Positions 1 to 8,575 of a DNA stretch of 64,000 bases are shown one piece after another. Below the pieces are notes generated by a model. The model saw only the letters and a list, made by a program, of their open reading frames with translations, searched no databases and was not told the origin of the DNA. Position numbers and translations under genes: made by a program. Positions within the stretch are counted from its first letter, which is position 1, and each line of letters starts with the position of its first letter. Source of the DNA: Mycolicibacterium holsaticum DSM 44478 = JCM 12374 (GTDB lineage Bacteria > Actinomycetota > Actinomycetes > Mycobacteriales > Mycobacteriaceae); assembly GCF_019645835.1 (NCBI RefSeq), contig NZ_CP080998.1:4588001-4652000 (forward strand). The letters run 5' to 3'.

Positions 1-453
1 CTGCCCGACGACGATCCGCTGGCCTCGTACGCCGACCGGCTGACCGGTGCGGCGCTGGGCGGTCAGCCGTTGAACGGCTACCTGTCGGGTTCGGTGGATG
101 CGGTGCTGCGCGTCGACGACCGGTATCTGGTGGTGGACTACAAGACGAACTGGCTGGGTGACCCGTCGCGGCCGTTGACCGCCGCGGACTACGGCCAGCC
201 GCGGCTGGCCGAGGCGATGCTGCATTCGGACTATCCGCTGCAGGCGCTGCTGTACAGCGTTGTGCTGCACCGGTTTCTGCGGTGGCGGCTGGCCGGCTAC
301 GATCCCGAGCGGCATCTGGGCGGGGTGCTGTACCTGTTTCTGCGCGGGATGTGCGGTCCGCAGACCCCGGTGGTCGACGGGCATCCGGCCGGGGTGTTCA
401 GTTGGCGTCCACCCGCGGCGTTGACCGTCGAGTTGTCGGAGCTGCTGGCATGA
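1..453 (+). CDS. recB: RecB, C-terminal nuclease domain (5' end outside window)
   Basis: Open from base 1 in frame 1, so only the last 150 residues are present. The fragment has the RecB-family nuclease signature: GSVDAVLR, then VVDYKTNW (the D-x-K catalytic core), then YPLQALLYSVVLHRFL. RecB is the helicase-nuclease subunit of RecBCD, which processes double-strand breaks. The stop codon overlaps the start of recD (ATGA), which means the two are translationally coupled. The helicase part lies upstream of the window. Identity is well supported by the nuclease motif together with the recD neighbour. Confidence 0.9.
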   Translation: MPDDDPLASYADRLTGAALGGQPLNGYLSGSVDAVLRVDDRYLVVDYKTNWLGDPSRPLTAADYGQPRLAEAMLHSDYPLQALLYSVVLHRFLRWRLAGYDPERHLGGVLYLFLRGMCGPQTPVVDGHPAGVFSWRPPAALTVELSELLA

Positions 454-2108
454 CGAGCGTGACATGGCGACGGGCGATCGGCGCGACCGGTCTGCTGAGC
501 ACGTTCACCGACGCCGAGCTGATCGAGTCCGCGGATGTGCATGTGGCACAACGGCTGACGACGCTGGCCGAAGAACCCGACGAGCAGGTGGCGTTGGCGA
601 TCGCGCTGCTGGTGCGCGCGCTGCGGGGCGGATCGGTATGCCTGGACCTGGCGTCGGCGGAAGCGCAGGTCGAGGTGAAGGGCCTCGGTGACGCGGTGCG
701 GGCCAGCACGCTGATCGGAGAGGCGCTGCGCGTCGACGGCGATCTGCTCTACCTCGACAGGTACTGGCGTGAGGAGCAGCAGGTCTGCGACGACATCCTC
801 GCGATGCTGTCCGCCCAGCCGGCCAGCGCGTCCGCCGACGTCGACCGGTTGTTTCCGGCCGGGTTCGAAGAACAGCGCGCCGCTGCGGAAGTGGCGCTTT
901 CCCAAGGGCTGACGGTGCTGACCGGCGGTCCGGGTACGGGCAAGACGACGACGGTGGCGCGGCTGTTGGCACTGCTGGCCGGCGGCAGCAAGTTACGGAT
1001 CGCGTTGGCGGCGCCGACGGGTAAGGCCGCCGCGCGGTTGCAGGAAGCCGTGCAGATGGAGGTCGACAAGCTGTCGGCGGTCGACCGCGCCGCGCTGGCA
1101 GGCCTGCAGGCGACCACGCTGCACCGGCTGCTGGGCAGCCGACCGGACACGTCGGCCCGGTTCCGGCACAATCGCGCAAATCGGTTGCCGCACGAGGTGA
1201 TCGTCGTCGACGAGACGTCGATGGTGTCATTGACGATGATGGCGCGGCTGCTGGAGGCGGTGCGCCCGGACGCGCGGTTGATCCTGGTCGGGGATCCGGA
1301 CCAGTTGGCGTCGGTGGAGGCCGGCGCGGTGCTGGCCGACCTGGTCGACGGGCTGGGCGGGTCGCGGATCGCAGAACTGAAGACCTCACACCGGTTCGGC
1401 GAATCGATCGGGGCGCTGGCGGCGGCGATCCGGACCGGTGACGCGGACGCCGCCGTCGACGTGCTGCGCGCCGGTGACGACCATATCGAGTGGGCCGACA
1501 CCTCAGACCCCGCGGAGCATCTGCGAAAAGTGATGGTGCCGTGGGCGGTTGCGCTTCGCCAGGCCGCGATACTCGGCGACGACAACGCCGCGCTGGCGAC
1601 GTTGACCGAGCACCGGTTGTTGTGCGCGCACCGGCGCGGCCCGTACGGCGTGCGGTACTGGAACCATCAGGTCGAGCGGTGGCTGGCTGAGCGCACCGGT
1701 GAGCCGATCTGGTCGGACTGGTATGCCGGTCGGCCGGTGCTGGTGACGGCCAACGACTATGGGCTTGGCCTCTACAACGGCGACACCGGTGTCACGGTGC
1801 ACCGCGACGGGGTGTTGCGCGCGGTGATCGCGGGCACCTCGCGGATCGAGTTCGCGACCAGTCGGCTGGCCGACGTCGACACCATGCATGCGATGACGAT
1901 CCACAAGTCACAGGGCAGCCAGGCCGACGAGGTCACGGTGCTGTTGCCGCCCGAAGACTCGCGGCTGCTGACCCGCGAGCTGTTCTACACGGCGGTGACA
2001 CGGGCCAAGTCGCGGGTGCGGGTGATCGGGCCGGAGGCCTCGGTGCGGGCGGCGATCGAGCGCCGGGCCGTCCGAGCGTCGGGCCTGGCGCAACGGCTGG
2101 CGGGGTGA
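450..2108 (+). CDS. recD: RecD, exodeoxyribonuclease V alpha subunit
   Basis: 552 residues from the ATG at 450, which overlaps the recB stop; a longer frame extends upstream inside recB but is not needed. SF1 helicase motifs are in order: Walker A GGPGTGKTTT at about 159-168, APTGKAAARL just after it, Walker B VVDE at 252-255, LVGDPDQL, then near the C-terminus MTIHKSQGSQ and LFYTAVTRAK. RecD is the 5'-3' motor subunit of RecBCD. The length is normal for actinobacterial RecD. The next gene begins about 200 bases later and looks independent. Confidence 0.95.
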   Translation: MTSVTWRRAIGATGLLSTFTDAELIESADVHVAQRLTTLAEEPDEQVALAIALLVRALRGGSVCLDLASAEAQVEVKGLGDAVRASTLIGEALRVDGDLLYLDRYWREEQQVCDDILAMLSAQPASASADVDRLFPAGFEEQRAAAEVALSQGLTVLTGGPGTGKTTTVARLLALLAGGSKLRIALAAPTGKAAARLQEAVQMEVDKLSAVDRAALAGLQATTLHRLLGSRPDTSARFRHNRANRLPHEVIVVDETSMVSLTMMARLLEAVRPDARLILVGDPDQLASVEAGAVLADLVDGLGGSRIAELKTSHRFGESIGALAAAIRTGDADAAVDVLRAGDDHIEWADTSDPAEHLRKVMVPWAVALRQAAILGDDNAALATLTEHRLLCAHRRGPYGVRYWNHQVERWLAERTGEPIWSDWYAGRPVLVTANDYGLGLYNGDTGVTVHRDGVLRAVIAGTSRIEFATSRLADVDTMHAMTIHKSQGSQADEVTVLLPPEDSRLLTRELFYTAVTRAKSRVRVIGPEASVRAAIERRAVRASGLAQRLAG

Positions 2109-2275
2109 GGCACCTCCAAGAACGGCCGAACGTGGGTTACCCGCACGTCCTCGCGCGGTTTGGCGTGACACAACCCCACACTCGGCGCCATGAAGTGGGT
2201 ACGTGGCGTCATGTAGCGCCATGAAGCGAGCACGTTTAGCCGCGCATCTCACAGGTAATCCGCAATCATCCTCAG

Positions 2276-2291
2276 TGTGAGGCAGCACACA
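2276..2291 (+). promoter_or_regulatory. Possible CRP-like operator upstream of the DASS transporter
   Basis: TGTGA, six bases, then ACACA, one mismatch from the TGTGA-N6-TCACA palindrome bound by mycobacterial Crp. It ends about 24 bases before the preferred start codon, a position that would suit repression or a site overlapping the promoter. The upstream part of this gap (about 2190-2235) repeats GCGCCATGAAG twice; I see nothing else in it. Confidence 0.35.
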
Positions 2292-2314
2292 CCTGCGGGC
2301 GGATGGAGCACGCC

Positions 2315-3919
2315 ATGACCACGCAAAACCGCGTCACACCGACGGACGTCGACAAGGCCCTGCTGGGCACCGCCACCTATCGAAGTCTCGGCGAGCAGAA
2401 ACTGTCCCCGGCAGAGGAGCGCTTCGAGAAGGGCCGCCGGACCATCGGCCTGTTCCTCGCGCCGCTGCTCACCGTGGTGTTCCTTGTGCTGCCGATAGAC
2501 ATCCCACCCAACCAGCAGGTGCTCGGGGCGGTGCTGCTCGGCGTGATCGCGCTGTGGATCAGCGAGGCGGTGCCGATCCCGATCGGCGGGTTGCTGGGCG
2601 TGGCCGTCGCGGTGTTCCTCGGCGTGGCACCGGTCGACGACGTGCTCGGACCGTTCGGGTCGTCGACCATCTTCACGTTCATCGGCGCGTTCATCCTGGC
2701 GCAGGCGATGCTCAAACACGGTGTGGCGCGGCGGTTTGCGTACCGCATTCTCGCGCTGCCGCGCGCTGGGCGCTCGACCACCGGGGTGACCATCGCGTTC
2801 GGCGCGATCACCTGCCTGCTGTCGGCGTTCGTGTCCAACACCGCCACCGTCGCAATGCTGCTGCCGACGGCGATCGGCATCATCGCCGTCATCGCCAAGC
2901 TGCTGCAGGAACGCGGCGACGTCGAACCCGATTTCGACCCGAGGCGGTTGCGGGTCGGCGCGGCCATCATGCTGATGCTGGCCTACGGCGCCAGCGTCGG
3001 CGGACTGCTCACCCCGGTCGGCAGCCCGCCCAACCTGATCGGGCGCGGCCTCATCGAAGAAGCCACCGGCGAGCGAATCAGCTTCGCGCAGTGGATGGTC
3101 ATGGCCATTCCGATCTGCCTGCTGATGTTCGTGCTGTTGGCGTTCATCCTGTTGCGGCTCAACCGACCCGAGATCAAACGGATCGACGGTGTGGCCGAGT
3201 ACGTCGCCGGCGAGCGCGAGAAACTGGGCAAGCTGTCGCGGGCCGAGAAGAACACGCTGATCGCGTTCGGCATCACGGTGACGTTGTGGATCCTGCCCGG
3301 CATCTTCGCGGTGGTCACCGGAACCGATTCCAGCGTCTACGAATTCGTCAGCGGCCGCCTGGATGAAGGTGTCGTCGCGGTGTTCGGCGCGTCGCTGCTG
3401 TTCCTGCTGCCGACCGACTGGCAGAGCCGCGAGTTCACCCTGCGCTGGAGCGACGCCGCCAAGATCGACTGGGGCACAATCATTTTGTTCGGCACCGGCA
3501 TCATCTTCGGCTCACTGATCGCCGACACCGGGTTGGCTGAGACCATCGGCACGTCGATCAACGACGCGCTCGGCCTGTCCAGCGTCATACCGATCACGAT
3601 CTTCGCGGTGATTCTGGCCATCATCGTCTCCGAGACGACCAGCAACACCGCATCGGCGGCGGTGGTGGTGCCGATCATCATCCCGGTGGCGATCGCCGCG
3701 GGCGTCAACCCGTTCGTGCCTGCGCTGGCGGCCACGTTCGCCGCGTCGTTCGGGTTCATGCTGCCGGTGTCCACGCCGCAGAACGCCATCGTCTACGGCT
3801 CGGGCGTCGTGCGGATCACCACGATGATCCGCTCCGGCATCACGTTCGACATCGCCGGCGCGATCCTCATCGTCATCTTCCTGCCGATGATGATCAGCCT
3901 GCTAGGTTTGGGCGGATGA
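2315..3919 (+). CDS. DASS/SLC13-family carboxylate transporter
   Basis: About 534 residues. I prefer the ATG at 2315 because GGAG lies 6 bases upstream; an in-frame ATG at 2303 adds four residues. It is a polytopic membrane protein with the two SNT motifs of divalent anion:Na+ symporters (SNTATVAML near 174 and SETTSNTAS near 438) and GLLTPVGSPPNLIG near 230. These proteins import C4-dicarboxylates, citrate or related acids. The stop overlaps the start of a tartrate/D-malate dehydrogenase gene (ATGA), which suggests the transporter feeds that enzyme. The exact substrate cannot be told from sequence. Confidence 0.88.
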   Translation: MTTQNRVTPTDVDKALLGTATYRSLGEQKLSPAEERFEKGRRTIGLFLAPLLTVVFLVLPIDIPPNQQVLGAVLLGVIALWISEAVPIPIGGLLGVAVAVFLGVAPVDDVLGPFGSSTIFTFIGAFILAQAMLKHGVARRFAYRILALPRAGRSTTGVTIAFGAITCLLSAFVSNTATVAMLLPTAIGIIAVIAKLLQERGDVEPDFDPRRLRVGAAIMLMLAYGASVGGLLTPVGSPPNLIGRGLIEEATGERISFAQWMVMAIPICLLMFVLLAFILLRLNRPEIKRIDGVAEYVAGEREKLGKLSRAEKNTLIAFGITVTLWILPGIFAVVTGTDSSVYEFVSGRLDEGVVAVFGASLLFLLPTDWQSREFTLRWSDAAKIDWGTIILFGTGIIFGSLIADTGLAETIGTSINDALGLSSVIPITIFAVILAIIVSETTSNTASAAVVVPIIIPVAIAAGVNPFVPALAATFAASFGFMLPVSTPQNAIVYGSGVVRITTMIRSGITFDIAGAILIVIFLPMMISLLGLGG

Positions 3920-4971
3920 GTTCCATCGCCGTCATACCCGGGGACGGGATCGGTTCGGAAGTGATCGAATCGGCGCGCGCCGTGCTCGACGCCGTCGCCG
4001 CCAAACACCAAATCGACCTCTCCTACACCGAATTCGACTGGTCCTGCCAACGCTACGAGCGTGAAGGCGCGATGATGCCCGACGACGGCATCGAAACGCT
4101 CAGCGGGTTCGACGCCATCCTGCTCGGGGCGGTCGGCTGGCCCGGCGTGCCCGACCACGTCTCGCTGTGGGGGCTGTTGATCCCGATCCGGCGGGCGTTT
4201 CGCCAGTACGTCAACCTGCGCCCGATCAAGGTGTTCGACGGGGTCGACAGCCCGCTGCGCCAAGCCCGCGACGTGGACTTCGTCGTGGTCCGGGAGAACG
4301 TCGAGGGCGAGTACAGCGAGATCGGCGGCCGCCTGAACCGCGGGTTCCCCGACGAAATGGCCGTACAGGAGTCGGTGTTCACCCGCGTCGGGGTCAGCCG
4401 GATCGCGGACTTCGCGTTCGAACTCGCCCGCAAGCGGCGCGGATACGTCACGTCGGCGACGAAATCCAACGGGATCGTACACACGCTGCCGTTCTGGGAC
4501 GAAGTGGTCGCCGAACGGGCCCGGCAGTTTCCCGACGTGCGCCTCGACAGCGAGCACATCGACGCGCTGGCCGCCAAGTTCGTGCTGCAGCCGCAGCGCT
4601 TCGACGTGGTGGTCGGGTCAAACCTGTTCGGCGACATCCTCTCTGACCTCGCGGCGGCAGTCGCCGGATCGATCGGCATCGCGCCGTCGGCGAACCTGGA
4701 CCCGACCAAGCAGTACCCGTCGATGTTCGAACCGGTGCACGGGTCCGCGCCCGACATCGCGGGCCAGGGAATCGCCAACCCGGCAGGCGCGGTGTGGTCG
4801 GCGGCGCTGATGCTCGAGCACCTCGGCCACCTGCAGGCGGCCGCCGAGGTGCTGGCCGCGATGGAATCGACGCTGGCCGATCCGCAGACCCGCACCGCCG
4901 ACCTCGGTGGGACCGCCTCGACCGCCGACGTCACCAAGGCCCTGGTCACCCACGTGACTTCGGCGCGCTAA
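3916..4971 (+). CDS. Tartrate/D-malate dehydrogenase (IMDH-ICDH superfamily)
   Basis: 351 residues of the NAD-dependent beta-decarboxylating dehydrogenase family. Visible motifs are the N-terminal PGDGIG, VVRENVEGEYSEIGG around 126-140, TSATKSNGI, and the cofactor-site segment EPVHGSAPDIAG at 272-283. WGLLIPIR followed by QYVNLRPIK is typical of tartrate dehydrogenase/D-malate dehydrogenase rather than LeuB. It would oxidatively decarboxylate D-malate or act on tartrate in the cytoplasm. It overlaps the upstream carboxylate transporter by 4 bases, supporting an uptake-and-oxidation unit. The choice between D-malate and tartrate as substrate is open. Confidence 0.87.
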   Translation: MSSIAVIPGDGIGSEVIESARAVLDAVAAKHQIDLSYTEFDWSCQRYEREGAMMPDDGIETLSGFDAILLGAVGWPGVPDHVSLWGLLIPIRRAFRQYVNLRPIKVFDGVDSPLRQARDVDFVVVRENVEGEYSEIGGRLNRGFPDEMAVQESVFTRVGVSRIADFAFELARKRRGYVTSATKSNGIVHTLPFWDEVVAERARQFPDVRLDSEHIDALAAKFVLQPQRFDVVVGSNLFGDILSDLAAAVAGSIGIAPSANLDPTKQYPSMFEPVHGSAPDIAGQGIANPAGAVWSAALMLEHLGHLQAAAEVLAAMESTLADPQTRTADLGGTASTADVTKALVTHVTSAR

Positions 4972-5001
4972 ACGCCCGACAGCGTCCATAAGCGCGCCGA
5001 A
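4959..5001. repeat. Intergenic hairpin, family 1, copy 1
   Basis: Perfect 11-bp arms (TTCGGCGCGCT and AGCGCGCCGAA) separated by a 21-base loop. The left arm covers the stop codon of the dehydrogenase gene. On the minus strand the loop begins TATGGACGCTGTCGGGCG, nearly the same as the loop of the hairpin at 51390-51444, whose arms are also shared. It may serve as a terminator, but the conserved loop is more than a terminator needs. Confidence 0.75.
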
Positions 5002-5018
5002 ATCGCTAGCTTGTAGGC

Positions 5019-6290
5019 ATGCTGCTGATCAAGAACGTCGAGATCTTCGACGGCCGGTCCGATCGCAACACGTCGGGCCACGTGCTGGTCGATGGCCACA
5101 CCATCGCCGCTGTCGAGACCTCACCGATCAGCGAGGACGGCGCCACCGTCGTCGTCGACGGCAACGGCCGCACGCTGATGCCCGGCATGTCCGACGCGCA
5201 CGTGCACCTGGTCGGGATGGCCAACACGCTGATCGACTTCGTGATGGCGTCCCAGACCCAACTGGCGGCGATGTCGCTGGCCAAGGCCAAGGACATCGTG
5301 ATGCGCGGGTTCACCACCGTGCGCGACATGGCCGGCGACACCGCGGGCCTCAAGAAGGTCATCGACGACGGCCTCGCGCTGGGCCCGCGCATCTACCCCA
5401 GCCAGGCGGCGATCTCGCAGACCGCGGGCCACGGTGACTTCGGCTGGGTGTATCAGACGCCGACGGCGTTGGGCGGCAAGGAGTCCCGCGCCGAGGAGAT
5501 CGGCTTCATGCGGGTGGCCGACGGGCCCGACCGGGTGCTGGCCGCGGTGCGAGAGCAGCTCAAGCTGGGCGCATCGCAGATCAAGCTGATGGCCGGGGGC
5601 GGCGCGGCGTCGATGTATGACCCGCTCTACACCCTGCAGTTCACCGAGGCCGAGCTGAGGGCGGCGGTGATGGCCGCCGAGGACTACGGCACATACGTCG
5701 CGACCCACGTCTACAACGTCGCGGGCATCCGTCGTGCGGTGGAGGCGGGCGTGAAGTCCATCGAGCACGGCCACCTGGCCGACGAGGCGACCGTCGCGCT
5801 GCTGGCCGAGCGCGGCGTGTGGCTGTCGATGCAGCCGTTCGAGGAACACGACCACGGCTTCATCAACGAAGACAGCGCCGCCAAGAACCGCGAGATCTGC
5901 GGCGGCACGGTGCAGGTCTACGACTGGGCGAAAAAGCATGGCGTGAAAACAGCCTGGGGCACCGACCTGCTGTTCGAGCCCGAGCACGACGCCCGGCAGA
6001 GCGACATGATGGTCCGGCTCGGCGAGTACTTCACCAACGTCGAGGCCCTGAAGATGGTGACGTCGGGCAATGCCGAACTGCTCCGGATGGCCGGCGAGCG
6101 TGATCCCTACAAGTCGGCGCGCCTGGGTGAGGTCACCGTCGGCGCGTGGGCGGATCTGCTGCTGGTCGACGGTGACCCGCTGGCCGACCTCAGCGTGCTC
6201 GGGGACTCCGGCAAGAACCTGGCGCTGATCGTTAAAGACGGAACGATCGTGAAGAACACATGCGATATTGGTACCCGTGGCAACGATTGA
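5019..6290 (+). CDS. Metal-dependent amidohydrolase (imidazolonepropionase/prolidase-like)
   Basis: 423 residues of the amidohydrolase superfamily with the composite beta-sandwich and TIM barrel. The metal ligands HVH are at 61-63 in the segment DAHVHLVG. Later motifs are QIKLMAGGG (probable carboxylated lysine region), ATHVYN, SIEHGHL and the aspartate in AWGTDLLF; the C-terminal ADLLLVDGDPL segment closes the sandwich domain. Such enzymes hydrolyse cyclic amides or X-Pro-type peptides; the substrate here is unknown. The gene starts 48 bases after the dehydrogenase, past a hairpin, and overlaps the SRPBCC gene at its 3' end. Confidence 0.85.
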   Translation: MLLIKNVEIFDGRSDRNTSGHVLVDGHTIAAVETSPISEDGATVVVDGNGRTLMPGMSDAHVHLVGMANTLIDFVMASQTQLAAMSLAKAKDIVMRGFTTVRDMAGDTAGLKKVIDDGLALGPRIYPSQAAISQTAGHGDFGWVYQTPTALGGKESRAEEIGFMRVADGPDRVLAAVREQLKLGASQIKLMAGGGAASMYDPLYTLQFTEAELRAAVMAAEDYGTYVATHVYNVAGIRRAVEAGVKSIEHGHLADEATVALLAERGVWLSMQPFEEHDHGFINEDSAAKNREICGGTVQVYDWAKKHGVKTAWGTDLLFEPEHDARQSDMMVRLGEYFTNVEALKMVTSGNAELLRMAGERDPYKSARLGEVTVGAWADLLLVDGDPLADLSVLGDSGKNLALIVKDGTIVKNTCDIGTRGND

Positions 6291-6720
6291 CCGCACCTGC
6301 ACCATCGCCGCGCCCATCGAGGAAATCTGGGATGTACTGGCCGATTTCGGCGCCATCAGCAGCTGGGCGGACAACGTCGAGCACTCCTGCATCCTGGTGA
6401 CCGTGCCGCAGCCCGTCGGCACCGCGCGGCGCCTCCAGGTCGGCCGAGACACGCTCATCGAGCAGATCATCGAGTTCGACCCGCCGCACACCCTGGCCTA
6501 CCGCATCGAGGGTCTGCCCCGGCGGCTGGGCCGGCTCACCAACCGCTGGACCCTGCAGCCGGCCGGCACGTCCACCACGGTGACGCTGACCAGTACCGTG
6601 GAAATCGGCTCCCGGGTCGACCAACAGCTGGCCGAGCGCGTGATGTGCCGGATGCTGGCCCGCCAATCCGAAGCAATGCTGGCCGGGCTGGCGCAACGAA
6701 TGGAGAATGCCCGTGTCTGA
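6277..6720 (+). CDS. SRPBCC-family (START/Bet v1-like) protein
   Basis: About 147 residues from GTG 6277; a TTG at 6268 is the alternative. It begins ATIDRTCTIAAPIEEIWDVL, the usual first strand and helix of the polyketide-cyclase/SRPBCC fold, and continues as a single-domain ligand-binding protein with no catalytic signature. It overlaps the amidohydrolase by 14 bases and runs up to the sulfatase start, so all three are likely co-transcribed. The function is unknown; such proteins bind hydrophobic ligands or act as aromatase/cyclase-like accessory proteins. Confidence 0.8.
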   Translation: MATIDRTCTIAAPIEEIWDVLADFGAISSWADNVEHSCILVTVPQPVGTARRLQVGRDTLIEQIIEFDPPHTLAYRIEGLPRRLGRLTNRWTLQPAGTSTTVTLTSTVEIGSRVDQQLAERVMCRMLARQSEAMLAGLAQRMENARV

Positions 6721-6739
6721 CGCGCACGCAAGGAGCAAT

Positions 6740-8575
6740 ATGGACCTGCGCCCCGACATCGTGATCATCATGACCGACGAGGAGCGTGCGGTCCCGCCGT
6801 ACGAGGCGCCCGAGGTGCTGGCGTGGCGCAACCGAACGCTCAAGGGCCGCAAATGGTTCGACGAACACGGTGTCAGCTTCGGACGGCACTACACCGGCTC
6901 GCTGGCCTGCGTGCCCAGCCGCCCGACGATCTTCACCGGTCAGTACCCCGACCTGCACGGCGTCACCCAGACCGACGGCATCGGCAAGGTGGCCGACGAC
7001 ACCCGCATGCGCTGGCTGCGCCAAGGCGAGGTGCCCACGCTGGGCAACTGGTTCCGCGCCGCCGGCTACGACACCCACTACGACGGCAAGTGGCACATCT
7101 CCCACGCCGATCTGCACGACGAGGAGACCGGCGAACCGCTGGCGACCAACGACGAGTACGGCGTCATCGACCACGCCGCCGTGCAGCAGTACCTGGACGC
7201 CGACCCCCTTGCACCGTTTGGCTTTTCGGGCTGGGTCGGCCCGGAACCGCACGGCGCCCCGCTGGCCAACGCGGGTATTCGGCGGGACCCGCTGATCGCT
7301 GACCGGGTCGTGGCGTGGCTGATGGACCGGTACGCGCGCCGCCGCGCGGGAGACCCCGACGCGATGCGGCCGTTCCTGTTGGTGGCCAGCTTCGTCAACC
7401 CGCACGACATCGTGCTGTTCCCGCTGTGGTCGCGCAACAACCCGATGCAGCCGTCGCCGCTGGATCCGCCGCCGATCCCGAAGGCGCCCACCGCCGACGA
7501 GGACCTGTCGACCAAGCCGGCCGCGCAGATCGCTTACCGGGAGTCCTACTATTCGGGCTACGGCGTCGCGCCCGCGATCGAGCGCGTGTACAGCCGGAAT
7601 GCGCAGACGTACCGCGATCTTTACTACCGGCTGCACGCCGAGGTGGACACCCCGATCGACCGGGTGCGCCGGGCGGTGACCCAGGGCGGTTCGCGGAACG
7701 CGGTGTTGGTGCGCACGTCGGATCACGGCGATCTGCTCGGCGCGCACGGGGGCCTGCACCAGAAGTGGTTCAACCTCTACGACGAGGCCACCCGGGTGCC
7801 GTTCGTCGTCGCACGGATCGGCGATCAGGCGACCGGACCGCGCACGGTGACAGCGCCGACGTCGCACGTGGACATCGTGCCGACGCTGCTCGCGGCGGCG
7901 GGGGTCGATGTGGACGCGGCCGCGGCGAAGCTGGCCGAGACGTTCAGCGAGGTGCATCCGCTGCCGGGTCGCAACCTGATGCCGGTGGTCGACGGCGCTC
8001 CTGCCGAAGAGTCCCGGTCGGTGTACCTGATGACCCGCGACAACGTCCTGGAGGGCGACACCCTGGCGTCGGGCCTGGCGCGTCAGCTCAAACAGACGGT
8101 GAAACCGCCTGCCCCGCTGCGGATCCGGGTGCCCGCCTATGTCGGGTCGAACTTCGAGGGTCTGGTGGTGCGCGTCGACGACGTGCCCGGTGGCAACGGG
8201 CATCTCAATGGGCATCTCAATGGGCATCTGTGGAAGCTGGTGCGCACGTTCGACGATCCGGGCACGTGGACGGAGCCCGGTGTGCGTCACCTTTCGGCCA
8301 GCGGGCTGGGCGGTGAGACGTACCGCAGCGAGCCGCTCGACGACCAGTGGGAGCTCTACGATCTGACCGCCGACCCGGACGAGGCCGAAAACCGGTGGAC
8401 GGATCCGGCGCTGCACGAACTGCGCCAGCATTTGCGGATGGAGCTCAAACAGGCACGGGCGGTGTCGATACCGGAGCGCAACAACCCGTGGCCGTACGCG
8501 TCGCGCAGACCACCGGAGCCGACCAAGCGCGGTGTGCGCGGGGTGCTGCACCGGGTGGGGATTCTGCCGAGTTGA
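6740..8575 (+). CDS. Sulfatase (arylsulfatase family, formylglycine type)
   Basis: About 611 residues. The ATG at 6740 is chosen because AAGGAG lies 5 bases upstream; an in-frame ATG at 6707 lacks such a site. The C-x-P-x-R motif reads LACVPSRPT with the modifiable cysteine at residue 57, so a formylglycine-generating enzyme would be needed. Other metal or active-site segments are the N-terminal IIMTDEER, DGKWH, and SDHGDLLGAHG. No signal peptide is visible, so the enzyme is probably cytoplasmic. Near residue 490 a 12-bp DNA repeat encodes GHLNGHLNGHL. The next gene overlaps its stop codon. The substrate sulfate ester is unknown. Confidence 0.9.
   Translation: MDLRPDIVIIMTDEERAVPPYEAPEVLAWRNRTLKGRKWFDEHGVSFGRHYTGSLACVPSRPTIFTGQYPDLHGVTQTDGIGKVADDTRMRWLRQGEVPTLGNWFRAAGYDTHYDGKWHISHADLHDEETGEPLATNDEYGVIDHAAVQQYLDADPLAPFGFSGWVGPEPHGAPLANAGIRRDPLIADRVVAWLMDRYARRRAGDPDAMRPFLLVASFVNPHDIVLFPLWSRNNPMQPSPLDPPPIPKAPTADEDLSTKPAAQIAYRESYYSGYGVAPAIERVYSRNAQTYRDLYYRLHAEVDTPIDRVRRAVTQGGSRNAVLVRTSDHGDLLGAHGGLHQKWFNLYDEATRVPFVVARIGDQATGPRTVTAPTSHVDIVPTLLAAAGVDVDAAAAKLAETFSEVHPLPGRNLMPVVDGAPAEESRSVYLMTRDNVLEGDTLASGLARQLKQTVKPPAPLRIRVPAYVGSNFEGLVVRVDDVPGGNGHLNGHLNGHLWKLVRTFDDPGTWTEPGVRHLSASGLGGETYRSEPLDDQWELYDLTADPDEAENRWTDPALHELRQHLRMELKQARAVSIPERNNPWPYASRRPPEPTKRGVRGVLHRVGILPS
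8198..8229 (+). repeat. 12-bp tandem repeat inside the sulfatase gene
   Basis: GGGCATCTCAAT occurs twice in a row and a third copy begins, encoding NGHLNGHLNGHL. It keeps frame, so it is a likely site of length variation between strains by slippage. Confidence 0.8.

Noticed and set aside
5121-6491. 456-codon minus-strand frame over the amidohydrolase
   Set aside because: His/Gln/Arg-rich shadow of a well-supported gene.
6536-8551. 671-codon minus-strand frame over the sulfatase
   Set aside because: Shadow frame; the plus strand carries clear sulfatase motifs.
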